DNA of 64,000 nucleotides from Caulobacteraceae bacterium (GTDB lineage: Bacteria; Pseudomonadota; Alphaproteobacteria; Caulobacterales; Caulobacteraceae): assembly GCA_947476555.1 (NCBI GenBank), contig CANJRI010000003.1, forward strand, positions 1-64,000. Reading direction: 5' to 3'. Within the stretch, counting starts at the first letter, position 1, and the number at the start of each line of letters is the position of its first letter. The position numbers and the translations under genes are program-made. Under the pieces are notes generated by a model. It saw only the letters and a program-made list of their open reading frames with translations, searched no databases and was not told the origin of the DNA. Below, one piece after another: positions 61,300 to 64,000 of the stretch.

Positions 61300-64000
61300 G
61301 TGAAGCGTCCCGAACTCTTCATATCGCTCGCCATGGCCGTCGCGCTGGGCGCGAGCGGCGCGTCGGGGGCTCAGACCCCGCCGGACCCGCCCAGGCTTTC
61401 GCCCGGCGACGTCCGCGTCGATGTCACCGTCACCGAGGGCACGTCCATGGCGGTGTCGATCTCGCCGGACGGCGCCTGGGTGGTGAGCGATCTGGTGGGC
61501 AGCCTTTGGGTCACCCCGGCGGCAGGGGGTCCGTCGCGCCGCATCACCGATCTGTTCAGCGACGCCCGCCAGCCGGTGTGGTCGCCGGACGGGAAGACCA
61601 TCGCCTATTTCGCCTTCAGCGACGGCGGCTACGACCTTTGGACGATCAAGCCCGACGGCTCGGACAACAGGAAGCTGACCACGGGCGCCTACGACGACCG
61701 CGATCCGGCCTGGTCCCCCGACGGGACCAAGATCGCCTTCGCCTCGGACCGGGGCGAACCGGGCAAGGACAGCTACAATATCTGGACCCTGGAGGTCGCC
61801 ACCGGGCGGCTGGCGCGGGTGACGAACAACGCCTTCGAAAATCGCCTGCCAACCTGGTCGCCGGACGGCAAGGAGATCGCCTACGCCAGCGCCCGCGGCC
61901 AGGTGTCGGCCATCTACGCGACTGCGCTGGGATCGCCGCAGGAGCGCGAGATGCGTCGTGTGGCGGGGGCGGTGACTGCGCCGTCCTGGGGACCATCAGG
62001 CCAGTTGGCCTATGTGGCGGCCGACGCCAAGTCCAGCCGTCTGGAGATCGACGGCAAGACCGTCTCGGGCGCCGAGAACGTCTTTCCGTTCCGCGTCTCG
62101 TGGCTGCCGAACGACGGCGGATTCTATTACGTGTCCGACGGCAAGATCCGAAAGCGCTCGGCCGGCGGCGCCGCGCCGAAGACGGTGGCGTTCTCCGCCG
62201 CGCTGGAGGTCACGCGGCCGGTCTACGACAAGGTCAAACGCGATTTCGACTCCACCGCCCCACGCAAGGTGCTGGGCATCCAGCGCCCGGCCCTGTCACC
62301 GGACGGAACCAAGATCGCCTTCGCGGCAGTCGGCGACATCTACCTGGCCCCCGTGGCCGGCGGCGCGCCCGCCGAGAACCTGACCCGCGACGCGGCCGCC
62401 GATGAGGATCCCGCCTGGTCGCCGGACGGCTCGAAGCTGGTCTATTCGTCGGACAAGGGCGGCGGGTTCCTGCAGCTCTGGATTCGGGATGTCGTGTCCG
62501 GCAGGGACGCCCGGCTAACCAACCTCGATCTCCAGCCCCTGGAAGCGGTCTGGTCGCCGGACGGGACGCGGATCGCCTTCATCGCCGTCGACGGCATGTG
62601 GGGCGTTGGGCGGCTGGCGGTCGTCCAGGTGGCCGGCGGCGAGGTCACCTTCCTGAGCCCCAGCCTGGACCAGCCCGGCCGTCCGACCTGGTCGGCCGAC
62701 GGCAAGCACGTGGCGGTAGGCCTGACGCTGCCGTTCTCGAAGAGCTTCCGGGAAGGCACCAACCAGATCGCGGTCTATCCCTCGGACCGGGCAGCCGACC
62801 CCATCTGGCGGGTTCCCGTCGAGAACCTTTCCATCGACACGCGGGGCGGCGGCGGCCCGGCCTGGTCGCCCGACGGCCAGAAGATGGCGGCGATCTACGA
62901 AGGCGTCCTGCGGATCTGGCCGGTATCGCCCGACGGCGCGCCGCTGGGGCCCCCTCGCAGCCTGACCTCGGAGATCGCCCACTCGCCTTCCTGGTCGGGA
63001 GATTCCAGGACCATCCTCTTCCAGTCGGACGCCAAGCTGAAGAGGGTCGATGTCGAGACCGGCCAGATCACCGAGGTCCCGCTGGATCTGACCTACACCC
63101 TGGCCAAGCCCGCGGGGCGGGTCGTCGTCCATGCCGGCAAGATGGTGGATTCGATCACCGACAGGACCCAGGCCAACGTCGACATCGTCATCGACGGCAA
63201 CCGCATCGCCTCCGTCGGACCGCACGATCCGGCGCTTCACGCCGGCGGCGCCAAGGTGGTGGATGGCTCGAACCTGACGGCCATTCCCGGCCTGATCGAA
63301 TTCCATACCCACACGCAGAAGGACTTCGGCGCAAACTACTACAAGGCCTGGCTGGCCTACGGCGTCACCACCCTCCGCACCCCCGGCAACCAGGTCTACG
63401 AAGGGGTCAAGAACCGTGAGGAGAGCGAGGCCGGCGTCCTGATCGCCCCGCGCATCTACGCCACCGGCCAGCTGATGGAATGGCAGCGCGTCTACTACAA
63501 GATGGGCGTCGCCATCTCCGGGCCCGCCCACCTCGAACTCGAACTGAAGCGCGCCGCGGCGCTGAAGTATGACCTGCTGAAAAGCTACGTTCGCATGACG
63601 GACGTGGGGCAGCGCCGCATCACCGAGTTCGCCCACAACGAGATGGGAGTCCCCGTGACCACCCACGAAATCTACCCGGCCGCGTTCACCGGCGTGGACT
63701 CCACCGAACACGTCGGCGCCACCAGCCGGCGCGGCTATTCGCCGAAGCAGGGGCCGCAGGGGCGCTTCTACCAGGATATGGTGGCGCTGTTCGGCGAGAG
63801 CCGGCGCGTGATCTCGCCCACCATTTTCGGCGGGGGCTTCGCTTTCATGCAGCGGCCTCCTGGGGGTGACGACGACCCACGACTGTCGCTCTATCCCGCG
63901 TGGGCCCGGGCCTTCGTGTACGGTGACATCGCGCCGGGGATCGCGGTCAGCCGCGCCGCCAACGCCGAGGCCGTCCACCGCATCCATGCGGCCGGAGCCC
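61300..64000 (+). CDS. TolB-propeller amidohydrolase (partial, runs off the window)
   Basis: Open from GTG 61300 to the window end (900 codons, no stop). GGAGGAGA precedes the start. A signal peptide (1-25, ...GASGAQ) is followed by repeated WSPDG motifs of a PD40/TolB beta-propeller (about 55-590: QPVWSPDGKTIAYF, DPAWSPDGTKIAFAS, LPTWSPDGKEIAY and later copies). An amidohydrolase domain begins near 600 (VVVHAGKMVDSITDRTQANV), with the metal motif IEFHTHTQKDFG (about 667-678) and VTTHEIYP near 788. Imidazolonepropionase-like secreted hydrolase; substrate unknown. Confidence 0.88.
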   Translation, partial: MKRPELFISLAMAVALGASGASGAQTPPDPPRLSPGDVRVDVTVTEGTSMAVSISPDGAWVVSDLVGSLWVTPAAGGPSRRITDLFSDARQPVWSPDGKTIAYFAFSDGGYDLWTIKPDGSDNRKLTTGAYDDRDPAWSPDGTKIAFASDRGEPGKDSYNIWTLEVATGRLARVTNNAFENRLPTWSPDGKEIAYASARGQVSAIYATALGSPQEREMRRVAGAVTAPSWGPSGQLAYVAADAKSSRLEIDGKTVSGAENVFPFRVSWLPNDGGFYYVSDGKIRKRSAGGAAPKTVAFSAALEVTRPVYDKVKRDFDSTAPRKVLGIQRPALSPDGTKIAFAAVGDIYLAPVAGGAPAENLTRDAAADEDPAWSPDGSKLVYSSDKGGGFLQLWIRDVVSGRDARLTNLDLQPLEAVWSPDGTRIAFIAVDGMWGVGRLAVVQVAGGEVTFLSPSLDQPGRPTWSADGKHVAVGLTLPFSKSFREGTNQIAVYPSDRAADPIWRVPVENLSIDTRGGGGPAWSPDGQKMAAIYEGVLRIWPVSPDGAPLGPPRSLTSEIAHSPSWSGDSRTILFQSDAKLKRVDVETGQITEVPLDLTYTLAKPAGRVVVHAGKMVDSITDRTQANVDIVIDGNRIASVGPHDPALHAGGAKVVDGSNLTAIPGLIEFHTHTQKDFGANYYKAWLAYGVTTLRTPGNQVYEGVKNREESEAGVLIAPRIYATGQLMEWQRVYYKMGVAISGPAHLELELKRAAALKYDLLKSYVRMTDVGQRRITEFAHNEMGVPVTTHEIYPAAFTGVDSTEHVGATSRRGYSPKQGPQGRFYQDMVALFGESRRVISPTIFGGGFAFMQRPPGGDDDPRLSLYPAWARAFVYGDIAPGIAVSRAANAEAVHRIHAAGA

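Overview
The window looks like chromosomal DNA of a high-GC alphaproteobacterium of the order Caulobacterales (Caulobacter/Phenylobacterium type). The evidence is a PopZ pole-organising protein beside valS and a TolC-type exporter, a FliX gene divergent from flgI-flgJ-flbY, a reduced-cysteine DksA, two sites matching the CtrA cell-cycle regulator, and T-rich GTTC-N7-GTTC LexA boxes of the alphaproteobacterial type. This assignment is by recognition, without a database search.

Layout. 0-1.2 kb: a sugar-cytidylyltransferase/acetyltransferase pair of flagellin- or surface-glycan type, abutting a fragment of an IS3-family transposase at the left edge. 1.3-5.6 kb: MoxR ATPase, universal stress protein, an HD-hydrolase/NrtR-type regulator pair and small conserved proteins. 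5.6-12.1 kb: glyQ-glyS-ppdK and a fasciclin protein. 12.4-14.3 kb: glnK-amtB ammonium module. 14.4-21.7 kb: TPR lipoprotein-ispE, ETF-ubiquinone oxidoreductase, uracil-DNA glycosylase, lytic transglycosylase. 21.7-31.4 kb: a radical-SAM gene behind a LexA box, rRNA methyltransferases rlmD-like and tlyA, valS, popZ, TolC and a Pcm-like protein. 31.5-38.5 kb: tRNA-Cys, prolyl oligopeptidase, WYL regulator, mpl, a candidate CtrA-controlled small RNA, tRNA-Asn and a 1-kb cassette flanked by a 15-bp tRNA-end duplication. 38.6-48.4 kb: RND efflux pair, Atm1-type ABC exporter, LOG protein, NAD synthetase, DksA. 48.5-51 kb: flagellar fliX // flgI-flgJ-flbY. 51-56.2 kb: a triple SnoaL-domain secreted protein, lactate permease and Fe-alcohol dehydrogenase. 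56.2-58.4 kb: a small-gene accessory patch threaded with short repeats. 58.4-64 kb: a second LexA-box gene, M19 dipeptidase, an outer-membrane protein and a TolB-propeller amidohydrolase cut by the window end.

Most of the window is ordinary core genome. The features most worth a second look are: (i) two nearly identical LexA operators, one in front of a PA0069/Rv2578c-family radical-SAM enzyme and one touching the start of an unknown helical protein; (ii) a compact CtrA box - hairpin - linker - terminator unit with no ORF between mpl and tRNA-Asn; (iii) an integrase-less tRNA-Asn cassette carrying a TylF-like methyltransferase; (iv) tlyA apparently starting at a CTG that overlaps the valS stop. 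No CRISPR array, rRNA operon, complete insertion sequence or prophage was seen.
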